Below, piece after piece: positions 24,844 to 32,821 of a DNA stretch of 64,000 bases. The translations under genes were made by a program, and so were the position numbers. This DNA comes from JAFGPL01 sp963781805 (GTDB lineage: Bacteria; Bacteroidota; Bacteroidia; Bacteroidales; UBA10428). Below the pieces are notes generated by a model that was not told the origin of the DNA, made no database searches, and saw nothing but the letters and a program-made list of their open reading frames with translations. Each line of letters starts with the position of its first letter. Within the stretch, counting starts at the first letter, position 1. The DNA lies in assembly GCA_963781805.1 (NCBI GenBank), contig CAWAHF010000004.1, positions 5,208,001-5,272,000 on the forward strand. Reading direction: 5' to 3'.

Positions 24844-25620
24844 CTATTTATTCAGAATAATCTTTTTGTATATAGAACTTGTACCGTCATAAACTCTTAT
24901 TAAATACATGCTTGTGGGCATTCCAGTAAGATCTACAGTGGTTTTTCCTGCAGCATTTTCAATTTTTTTCACCACTTTTCCCGATATATTAAGTACTTCA
25001 ATCCTAGTCTTTGATGCAAATCCTGAAAGATCAACATAGATAACTCCTGTGCTTGGATTTGGATAAATGATCAGATTCTGTTCTTTTATTTTATCAATAC
25101 CTAATGCAAGTCCCAAAGCGCTTAGTGGTTCGGGTTCACATTTGCCATATTTGAATGCAACAACCGTATCAGGATTTGTAATGTCAATCTGGAAGATTCT
25201 TTGCACATCCCATGCTACATTACAGGGAGCTGGTACGTTTTCAGCTGTGCTCCAATCGTTGGTGGGTGCAAAATACCATCCTGGATTATCAGGCAGAAGA
25301 TCCGGATCATCCGTTGTATTACCAGCAAAAAATCCAACGCCATACTTGAAAGTCACTTTAAAAATATTTGGAGCGATTGAATCCATAGGTATGAAAGTCC
25401 AGTCACCTGCATCAGGAGCAGTCGGAGGTGACCAATGGCCGGTTACATACATCACTGAAGGATCATAACTTTGCAGGTCAGTCGTATCCCTTACATCACA
25501 GTAAAGAGTAATAGTAATTGAATCAGCTGTTGGAGCAGCAACCAATTCAAAAAGGCCTGATTTTACCATCATGGCCATAAACATAAAGGCAACGAATGCC
25601 AATGAGTTGAGTTTTTTCAT
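24844..25620 (-). CDS. Secreted T9SS protein in the SusE/F position
   Basis: A 258-residue protein with a signal peptide (about 1-28), a beta-rich domain (about 33-165; ITITLYCDVRD, MYVTGHWSPPTAPDAGDWTF, FKYGKCEP) and a C-terminal T9SS type A sorting domain (NLIIYPNPSTGVIYVDLSGF to the end). It directly follows susD, where SusE/SusF glycan-binding lipoproteins usually sit, and the N-terminal domain is reminiscent of a small carbohydrate-binding Ig-like module. I infer a surface glycan-binding role; no catalytic residues are evident. Confidence 0.7.
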   Translation of the reverse strand: MKKLNSLAFVAFMFMAMMVKSGLFELVAAPTADSITITLYCDVRDTTDLQSYDPSVMYVTGHWSPPTAPDAGDWTFIPMDSIAPNIFKVTFKYGVGFFAGNTTDDPDLLPDNPGWYFAPTNDWSTAENVPAPCNVAWDVQRIFQIDITNPDTVVAFKYGKCEPEPLSALGLALGIDKIKEQNLIIYPNPSTGVIYVDLSGFASKTRIEVLNISGKVVKKIENAAGKTTVDLTGMPTSMYLIRVYDGTSSIYKKIILNK

Positions 25621-25719
25621 AGTTAATTAATTTTTGAGTTAATAATAATACATATCAAGTGAGTTTAATAAATGCACTTAGTGAATAATTGATTAAAATG
25701 ATTAAAGAATACTTTAATA

Positions 25720-25751
25720 CCTGCCAATTCCAATCGGATGGAATTGGCAGG
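25720..25751. promoter_or_regulatory. Hairpin directly after susD
   Basis: CCTGCCAATTCC-aatcggat-GGAATTGGCAGG, a perfect 12-bp stem 15 bp past the susD stop. There is no T-tract, so it looks like an mRNA-stabilizing or processing hairpin that may set different levels for susCD and the downstream enzyme genes. Confidence 0.6.
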
Positions 25752-25765
25752 GTAATGAGGGACTC

Positions 25766-27331
25766 CTATTCGTATCCCGGATTTTGTTCGATAATCCCAT
25801 TTCCTTCAAGAATAACACTTGCCGGAATGGGGAATAGGGTATCGGCAAGAGTAGCACCGGTTGCTCCCCGTTCAATTGCGAAATCGATATATTTTCCATT
25901 TCGTATCAGGTCCTGGCGATGGGAACCTTCACAGAACAGCTCATGTGCACGTTCCATTAGGAGTGAATCTTTTAAAGCCTGTTGGGTCGGAATATTTGTG
26001 ATATTCCATTCTCTTCCAATTGCCGCAGTTAGTCCGGCCCTGTCTCTGACGGATTTGATATATTGAAAGGCTTCAGAAGGTCCCCGTTGCATATTTATAG
26101 CTTCTGCAAGAGAAAGTAATACTTCGGAGTATCTGAATACCACCATATCCATTGTAAATGCAGGACCCACGTCACTTGAGGGTATATTAGTATATTTCAT
26201 AGGGATAGCGCCAAGCATTGGACCGGGTGCAGCCTGGTTTCTTAATTTGCCAGCGGTATTTCGATATTCCGAAATTATAGTATTTCTTCGTAAATCTGCA
26301 GTATCAAATGTATTATAAAATGACCAGGGCATCCAGAAACCGTACCAGCCGTTGATTTTAGTATCAACCAGGGTGTTTCCGGCATTTCCATAGGAATACT
26401 CACCAGGGAAGAGTGGTGCAAGCCAATAGTTAGGAGATGCAGCATTGCATGGAAAGGCATAGATTACTTCCTTATTCTTAGATACATTGAATACATCTTC
26501 GTAATTTGGAAGAATGGAATAATAATGTTTACCTATAATTTCCTGGGCTATAACCTCTGCTTTGTCCCACTGTCTGTTATGCATATATAATTTAAGCAAT
26601 AACATTCTGGCCACACTTTTCGACACTCTGCCCCAGTTACCCGGGTCATCATTATAATGTTCCGGAAAACTTAACGAATCTGTTGCCAGAGCATCTTTTA
26701 AATCTGTTTCAATCTGTTGACAGTATTCTGCAGATGATGGTCTGGGTGTGATGGAATTATCCGTAAGTGTAGTGGGATCTAATCTCACATTTACCGGACC
26801 AAAGAAATCATACAATACATACATCAGCCAGGCCCTTAGCACTTTTGCCTCTGCAAGGTACTTATCCCTTACGATCTGTGGAACTTCTGTAACATTAGGT
26901 ATCATATCAATTACCCCGGTTGCTCTTGCAACAAAACGTATTTTGGGATAGGTTGGTTCCGAAGGATTGCTGCCGGATATCTGGTAGGTTGATGGGCCCC
27001 ATGTAAAATTAACCAGGTTTGCATCCCAGCTTGGATTTACATATAGTTCATCGGTTGTAATCATACTACGGGTAACATAGGTCTTCATATCAATATTATA
27101 CAATGAAGCATACCAGATATTAACTCCCTGATCTGTTGTTCCCCAATTGGTTGAAAATGAATTATACAGTGCAATTACGGCGTTGGCTATATCCTCTTCG
27201 GTTTTAGGAAAATTATCCGTAGTTAGATCGCTATATATCACAGGTTGCAGGTCTTTTTCACAGCCAGTAGAGAAAATGAGAACAAACGATACTGTGAAAA
27301 CACAGATGAATATTTTCTGAATTGATTTCAT
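25766..27331 (-). CDS. SusD/RagB-family outer-membrane glycan-binding lipoprotein
   Basis: A 521-residue SusD-like protein: signal peptide with lipobox STGC (about Cys24), NFPKTEEDIANAVIALYN, the TPR-like helical scaffold with ARGTGVIDMI- and AEAKVLRAWLMYVLYDFFG, and the family end EVLLSLAEAIN ... RDRAGL ... REHELFCEG-like, FPIPASVI. It forms the lid of the SusC transporter and captures oligosaccharides at the surface. It is 23 bp downstream of susC. Sequence cannot show the ligand; the PUL points to galactan or RG-I fragments. Confidence 0.95.
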   Translation of the reverse strand: MKSIQKIFICVFTVSFVLIFSTGCEKDLQPVIYSDLTTDNFPKTEEDIANAVIALYNSFSTNWGTTDQGVNIWYASLYNIDMKTYVTRSMITTDELYVNPSWDANLVNFTWGPSTYQISGSNPSEPTYPKIRFVARATGVIDMIPNVTEVPQIVRDKYLAEAKVLRAWLMYVLYDFFGPVNVRLDPTTLTDNSITPRPSSAEYCQQIETDLKDALATDSLSFPEHYNDDPGNWGRVSKSVARMLLLKLYMHNRQWDKAEVIAQEIIGKHYYSILPNYEDVFNVSKNKEVIYAFPCNAASPNYWLAPLFPGEYSYGNAGNTLVDTKINGWYGFWMPWSFYNTFDTADLRRNTIISEYRNTAGKLRNQAAPGPMLGAIPMKYTNIPSSDVGPAFTMDMVVFRYSEVLLSLAEAINMQRGPSEAFQYIKSVRDRAGLTAAIGREWNITNIPTQQALKDSLLMERAHELFCEGSHRQDLIRNGKYIDFAIERGATGATLADTLFPIPASVILEGNGIIEQNPGYE

Positions 27332-27354
27332 ACTTCTTTAATTATTGGTTAACA

Positions 27355-30300
27355 TTAAAATGATACATTTACCCCAAAGGTGGTTGATAACGCCTGTGGA
27401 TAAGGATTTACATCAGAGAGTTCTGGATCAATTCCCTTGTATTTTGTAAATACATATAAGTTTTGGAAATCAGCATAAATCCTGATAGTTTTTAACTTGA
27501 GTGCAGATAGCACTTTTTGAGGTAATGTGTATCCAAGGGTAACATTTTTTATCCTGAGATAATTTGCATTCATAAGCCAAAAGTCATTCGTAGAGGTTGG
27601 ATTACTTCCGCTAAAAGGATTACTCGTATTGGATAATCCTGGATATATTCCATCCATATTATCGCCCGACCATGCATCTTTGATATCTGTGATAGTATTG
27701 TAAGGATATATTTTATCAGCAATGGCAGTTGGATCCAAAAAAGTGCGATATCCATTATAAGCTTTCCTGCCAAGCATACCATACATATATATGTTAAGAT
27801 CAAAACCGTTAAATCTGAACGTGTTATTTAATCCCAGGCTCCAGTCAGGAATTCCGTCATCAAGTAATACTACATCCTCTGCGTTTAACAATCCATCACC
27901 ATTTACGTCAACGTACTTAACATTACCCAGCTTCATTTGCGACCGATTTGCCATATTTGATGCATATCCCATCGTGTCTGTCTCAGATGTTATTAATCCA
28001 TCTGTTTTCCAACCGTATATTGCGTATACGGGATCAGTTTCCTTTACATAAGAGGCGAGTGGTACTTTCGGGTTTCTTTTTACCCAGTTTAGATCATATG
28101 TAGAAATTGTAAAATCTGTTGACCATTGAAATTGTCCGACCAGATTCTTAGATGTTACTGTTAATTCAAATCCTTTACTGCGTTGTTCGCCTATATTATC
28201 TGCAATTCTTCCCACTGGGGCATTGGAGGGCAATGGATTATAACTCAACAGATCTTTTTTGTTTTTAATATAGTAATCAGCTACCAGTTGAATCCTGTTT
28301 TTCAATAATCCGAGGTCAATTCCAATGTCGATAGCATTCTCATCAGTTTCCCAGGTCAGATTTGGATTGGCAAGTTGCGATAACGCAACACCCGGATAAA
28401 TGGTGGTACCTATTAAAAATGGATATGGTGTGCTCCACAATGTCCAGGGATTATTTCCTATTGAACCTTCATTCCCGGCAGTTCCAAAACCTGCTCTGAG
28501 TTTAAGATCAGAGATTGCATTCAGGCCTTTCAGGAAATTTTCTTCATTGATTCTCCAGGCTGCAGATATACCGGGGAAAAATCCCCATTTTTTATTCTCT
28601 GCAAAAATGCTGCTTCCGTCTCGTCTGCCTACCAGAGAGAGGATATATTTTTCTTTAAGAGAATAATTTATCCTGAAAAACTGGGAAATCTTGGTGCTTT
28701 CATAATAATAAGAGTTCATGAGGTCAGCAATATCATCCGATGCAACCTCAACATGATGATAAGAAAAAGCATCTGTAAAGAAATCAACTGCCTGCAGGCC
28801 ATATCCTTCATTATAGGATTTATAATATCCTGCCCCGCCAACGATAGTAATATTTTGAGAACCGAAAGTCCTGTTATAGGTAAGGTACGCCTCAGAACTG
28901 TAATTATCTATTTTATTGTTAAGTAATTGAGCCATCCCGTTAGGAAGTTGGACATTCTCAACAGCCTTTGGCAGATAGAAATTGCGGAAAGAAGTCTGCT
29001 TGTCAATGCCTCCAACTACGTTTAGTTTCAGTCCTTTAAAAATTTCATATTCAAGATTTGGTGCCGCAAAAAACCTGCTGTTCTTATTCATGTCGTTCAT
29101 GATGAGAAAAGCTTCAGGATTGGTAATTTTCGGGTCAAATGTTTTGGAATATTTTCCATAAATATCATATACCGGAATGGTCGGACTAAAAACATAAGCA
29201 GCCTGCAACATATTATATTTTTCAGGCCCTCCCGAATTTGCTCCGGTTGAGGCATTGTTTGCATTAACCTGGCTAAAGGTTACGTTCATGCTGAATTTAA
29301 TCTTTTTGATAATCTGTTGTTCGAAGTTTACTCTGCCCGAATACCTTTTAAACGTTGAATTTTCAAGCAATGCATCATTTCCGTAATAATTAAATGAGGC
29401 AAATAATTTTGAAACTTCATTACCTGAGGTGATAGAGATATTGTGTTCATTAATCGTACCATTTCTCATAAGCAGATCCAGCCAGTCGGTATTAGTAGTG
29501 GTTGTATCAATCGCTTCCTGAGAAAAGAACAGGGTTGGGGCTGGATTCACTTTTGTACCGTATGGTGCGTTCTGATAGGTAAGTAAGAATTGATCCAGTT
29601 CAAACCGGTTATGCTGTATCATGAAGTTTCTGGAATCAAGTAAATCAAAATATTCTTTAGGCGTTTGAACTGTATAACTTCCTCTGTATTCAACACTTAC
29701 CTTGCCAGCTTTCCCTTTTTTTGTTGTGATGAGGATAACTCCGTCAGCAGCTGCTGAACCATAAATAGCAGCAGCGCTGGCATCTTTCAACACATCTATG
29801 GACTCAATGTCAGCGGGATTTATCGTATTAAGCGGGTCTCTGTCTACTCCCCCTGAATATCCGAGATTAGTATTTATAATTCCATTTTCAATATTTCCAT
29901 TGTTTGTGATGGGCACACCATCAATTACATACAACGGATTATTACCTCCACGTAACGTAATATTAAATCTGCCTCCTGGTTGGGCGCTGTTCAGGCTCAT
30001 CACCATACCTGCAATCCGGCCTTGCAGCATGTTATCGACTGAGGTGGTTGCAATTGAAGGAATATCCTTTGTTTTTACACTTCCTACAGCACCTGTTAGA
30101 TCAATTTTCCGTACGGTACCATAACCTACCACCACTACTTCATCTAAGGCTTCAATGCTCTCTACAAGAGTCATGTTAATAGTTGTTTGGTTTCCAACGG
30201 TTACTTCCTCGGGATTATATCCAATATAGGAGAAAACAAGAATGGATTCCGTTGAAGTAACAGGAATGGTATAGTTCCCGTTTACATCGGTAACTGCACC

Positions 30301-30765
30301 GTTCATGGTTCCTTTCTCTAAAACATTCACTCCGGGAAGGGACTCTCCGGATGAAGCAGAAGTTACTTTACCTGTAATTTTAATCCCCTGTTTTGATTCC
30401 ATATGGACCGGAGTAATAACGATCAGATTATTCTCCATTAAAGTATACTTCATATTCAAGTCGGGCAATACTTTGTCCAATACTTTGTCGACCGCAGTTT
30501 TCTTAACATTCAGCGTGGCAGTTTTATCTTTTACTGCATCGTTGATGTATAAAAACCTAAGATTGCTCTGTTTTTCAATTTCCTGAAAAACCTGAACCAG
30601 TGGAGCATTTTTCAAATCGAGTGTTACTTCCATCGATTGGGAGAACCCATTACCGATGCTTTGTAGAGTTGTCAGTACAATGAGTAAAATGGTTAGTTTC
30701 ATTGTCAGTAAAGTTTTAAATGTGCATAATTTGCTTAGTATGCACACAATTTTGGGTTTTTTCAT
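27355..30765 (-). CDS. SusC/RagA TonB-dependent transporter with STN signalling domain
   Basis: A 1136-residue outer-membrane transporter. Order: signal peptide (about 18-42), STN domain (about 50-115, LVQVFQEIEKQSNLRFLYIN), carboxypeptidase-like domain (about 128-205, ITGKVTSASSGESLPGVNVL), TonB region and plug with VVVVGYGTVRKIDLTGAVGS, then the beta-barrel to the C-terminal aromatic strand. The STN domain is used to signal through FecR to an ECF sigma factor, both encoded just upstream, so import and induction are linked. It brings oligosaccharides into the periplasm with SusD. Confidence 0.95.
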   Translation of the reverse strand: MKKPKIVCILSKLCTFKTLLTMKLTILLIVLTTLQSIGNGFSQSMEVTLDLKNAPLVQVFQEIEKQSNLRFLYINDAVKDKTATLNVKKTAVDKVLDKVLPDLNMKYTLMENNLIVITPVHMESKQGIKITGKVTSASSGESLPGVNVLEKGTMNGAVTDVNGNYTIPVTSTESILVFSYIGYNPEEVTVGNQTTINMTLVESIEALDEVVVVGYGTVRKIDLTGAVGSVKTKDIPSIATTSVDNMLQGRIAGMVMSLNSAQPGGRFNITLRGGNNPLYVIDGVPITNNGNIENGIINTNLGYSGGVDRDPLNTINPADIESIDVLKDASAAAIYGSAAADGVILITTKKGKAGKVSVEYRGSYTVQTPKEYFDLLDSRNFMIQHNRFELDQFLLTYQNAPYGTKVNPAPTLFFSQEAIDTTTTNTDWLDLLMRNGTINEHNISITSGNEVSKLFASFNYYGNDALLENSTFKRYSGRVNFEQQIIKKIKFSMNVTFSQVNANNASTGANSGGPEKYNMLQAAYVFSPTIPVYDIYGKYSKTFDPKITNPEAFLIMNDMNKNSRFFAAPNLEYEIFKGLKLNVVGGIDKQTSFRNFYLPKAVENVQLPNGMAQLLNNKIDNYSSEAYLTYNRTFGSQNITIVGGAGYYKSYNEGYGLQAVDFFTDAFSYHHVEVASDDIADLMNSYYYESTKISQFFRINYSLKEKYILSLVGRRDGSSIFAENKKWGFFPGISAAWRINEENFLKGLNAISDLKLRAGFGTAGNEGSIGNNPWTLWSTPYPFLIGTTIYPGVALSQLANPNLTWETDENAIDIGIDLGLLKNRIQLVADYYIKNKKDLLSYNPLPSNAPVGRIADNIGEQRSKGFELTVTSKNLVGQFQWSTDFTISTYDLNWVKRNPKVPLASYVKETDPVYAIYGWKTDGLITSETDTMGYASNMANRSQMKLGNVKYVDVNGDGLLNAEDVVLLDDGIPDWSLGLNNTFRFNGFDLNIYMYGMLGRKAYNGYRTFLDPTAIADKIYPYNTITDIKDAWSGDNMDGIYPGLSNTSNPFSGSNPTSTNDFWLMNANYLRIKNVTLGYTLPQKVLSALKLKTIRIYADFQNLYVFTKYKGIDPELSDVNPYPQALSTTFGVNVSF

Positions 30766-30813
30766 ACATTTGTAGTGTTAAGGAGTTAATCTTTCATTAA
30801 TTCTTTCGTTGAG

Positions 30814-30847
30814 CCGGTGGATGTTGCCGCATTCACCGGTTTTTTTT
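30814..30847 (+). promoter_or_regulatory. Hairpin plus T-tract in the susC leader region
   Basis: CCGGTGGATG ... CATTCACCGG followed by eight T on the plus strand. Read on the plus strand it is an intrinsic terminator facing into fecR, antisense to the PUL. Read on the minus strand it is a leader hairpin about 50-80 bp before the susC start. Which reading matters cannot be decided from sequence alone. Confidence 0.5.
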
Positions 30848-30897
30848 CATATATATAATTTTCAGGTCATATTTAATAGTTGTTTTAGGTTAATTCA

Positions 30898-31986
30898 TTA
30901 TTTTTTAAGAAAGATATCAATATTGTTTTTATTCATCCTGTAGTCAATATTCGGAGTGGCAATCTTAATGGCTTTCATTGCCTGTTCCACCGTTTCATTT
31001 TCGAATCTGCCCGTATAGCTTAATTTCATCAGTGCCGAATCCTTTACCGATATATTTACATCATACCAGCGTTCAAGTTTAACCAGTAGAGATTCAAACG
31101 GTTCGTTGATAAAAATAAGTTTACTGTCTTTCCACGAAGTAATCGGGGCGGTATCAATGTCTTCATATATACCAATTTCTTTAATTCCATAAGGGGTTAA
31201 TGGTGAAACCTGATTGTTGCGTACTTCCATGCTTTCGGTACTTTTTCTAAATGTTGCTTGCTGATTCTCATTCAGAATTAATTTTCTCCTTTCCTTTGCA
31301 TCAGGTGAGAGTGTTTCTATCTCAATTACTCCGCTTAGCAAGGTTGTTTCTATAATTTTATCATCAGGATAGGATTTCACATTGAATTTGGTTCCTACAA
31401 CTTTAATTTTAATATCCGAGGTTTTTACATAAAACGGATGCATTTTGGATTTTGCCACATCAAAATAGGCTTCACCTACCAGTTCCACATTTCTGTTTTC
31501 ATTAAAGTTCATGGCATATTTTAAGGTGGAACCGCTGTTCAGCCAACCTTTGGAACCATCGGGAAGATTAAAGCTGACCCGCGAACCCATCGTAGAGTGA
31601 ATTTCTGCCCATCCGGTTACAAGATTGTTTTGAGCGGGATGAATATATTGGTTAATAACAAAGGCAGCTGCTATGAGTAAAGGAATCATCAAAACCGCTG
31701 CAATTCTGAAATACCATCTGCTCAATTTGTGCAGAATGCTGTTTGTCCTGATATCATTCTGAATGTTAATTGAATAATGTATTCTGTGAAGTAGATGTTC
31801 AAGATTTTTTTCAGGGATATCCGCTTTATGCTGAAATTCCTTCCACTGCTTCGATAAAAATGATTTCAATACCCCCTTTGCTTCTGGTTCTTCAAATACT
31901 TTAAAGGTATATTGTTCATCTTCTTTGGTATAATTACCATTAAAATAATGTTCTAACTTTTCCCAATCGATATTTATTTTCCCCAT
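30898..31986 (-). CDS. FecR-family anti-sigma factor
   Basis: A 362-residue single-pass inner-membrane protein: cytoplasmic N-terminal region (1-85), membrane segment (about 90-112, IAAVLMIPLLIAAAFVI), periplasmic FecR domain (about 130-240, IHSTMGSRVSFNLPDGSKGW, VGEAYFDVAKSKMHPFYV) and C-terminal DUF4974 domain (about 290-362). It should hold the ECF sigma factor and release it when the SusC STN domain signals. It is second in the regulator pair, 82 bp after the sigma gene. Confidence 0.92.
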   Translation of the reverse strand: MGKINIDWEKLEHYFNGNYTKEDEQYTFKVFEEPEAKGVLKSFLSKQWKEFQHKADIPEKNLEHLLHRIHYSINIQNDIRTNSILHKLSRWYFRIAAVLMIPLLIAAAFVINQYIHPAQNNLVTGWAEIHSTMGSRVSFNLPDGSKGWLNSGSTLKYAMNFNENRNVELVGEAYFDVAKSKMHPFYVKTSDIKIKVVGTKFNVKSYPDDKIIETTLLSGVIEIETLSPDAKERRKLILNENQQATFRKSTESMEVRNNQVSPLTPYGIKEIGIYEDIDTAPITSWKDSKLIFINEPFESLLVKLERWYDVNISVKDSALMKLSYTGRFENETVEQAMKAIKIATPNIDYRMNKNNIDIFLKK

Positions 31987-32068
31987 TTCTATATGACACT
32001 TTATAATATAATATCCTTAATTGGAATAGTACACCTATTCAATCATAAAAAAAGTTTTTTAATTTAAT

Positions 32069-32653
32069 TTAAGAAATAAAAAGGATAAAAAAAAGCAACC
32101 CAAACAGGTGCTCTTTCGACAGGTGTGTACGGATAAATTTCAATGCCTCGGTAAGTTGGTTTTCAACTGTTTTTTTACTGATTTTCATCTCCTCTGCAAT
32201 TTCTTTCACAGCAAGACCCTCAAACCGGCTTTTGATAAATATTTCCTTTCTTCTGGCAGGCAGATGAGTTACAAGATTATCCAGAAATTTTTTCAACGAA
32301 TTATAATCAATATTCTGATCCGTATCAATATTAAAATCATCTTTTGCCTGGGTGTTCAGATAGGTATCGGCATGCATTTTTTTACGGAAAAATTTCCGAA
32401 TGACATTGAAGGCAATGGTAAAAAGATAAGAATTGAAAGAGAGTTCGGTTTTTAATTCGGTTCGGTTTTCCCAGATTTTGGTGAATACTTCCTGTACAAG
32501 TTCTTCAGCTTCCTCTTCCGACTTCAGGTACTTCAACGAAAACTGATACAATCGGTTGCTGTAATGATGAAATAAGGTGTTAAAGGCAACAATACTCCCG
32601 CTTTTAAGGCTTTTAACAAGTTGAAATTCACTATGATGAGAAAGATAAGTCAA
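32069..32653 (-). CDS. ECF sigma-70 factor of the PUL
   Basis: A 194-residue RNA polymerase sigma factor of the extracytoplasmic-function type: region 2 with FHHYSNRLYQFSLKYL and AEELVQEVFTKIWENR (about 25-75) and region 4 with the helix-turn-helix LAVKEIAEEMKISKKTVENQ (about 150-170). It has a hydrophobic C-terminal tail (LFGLLFFILFI), seen in some Bacteroidota ECFs. Together with FecR it forms the trans-envelope control typical of FecI/FecR-type PULs; no hybrid two-component regulator is present here. Confidence 0.93.
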   Translation of the reverse strand: MTYLSHHSEFQLVKSLKSGSIVAFNTLFHHYSNRLYQFSLKYLKSEEEAEELVQEVFTKIWENRTELKTELSFNSYLFTIAFNVIRKFFRKKMHADTYLNTQAKDDFNIDTDQNIDYNSLKKFLDNLVTHLPARRKEIFIKSRFEGLAVKEIAEEMKISKKTVENQLTEALKFIRTHLSKEHLFGLLFFILFIS

Positions 32654-32739
32654 TTTATTTCAGATAAAATAAATAATTTGGATAACAACAAATTTATACA
32701 AAAATGTGACTCTTGCAACAATTGTCATCCAATGTAAAC

Positions 32740-32778
32740 AAAAAGGCGCGGGAAAGATTTAATTTCCCGCGCCTTTTT
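32740..32778. terminator. Strong bidirectional intrinsic terminator
   Basis: AAAAAGGCGCGGGAAA-gatttaa-TTTCCCGCGCCTTTTT, an 11-bp GC-rich stem with A and T tracts on either side. It ends the DUF362 transcript coming from the right and separates it from the PUL regulator pair. Confidence 0.9.
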
Positions 32779-32821
32779 GATTAATCGACGGCATTTTGAA
32801 TCGATTAAATAATCAGCATTA

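Noticed and set aside
32108..32455. Long frames opposite the sigma factor, SusC, PL11, DUF362 and other large genes
   Set aside because: They mirror real genes and have shadow-like composition; none has a motif or its own ribosome-binding site.
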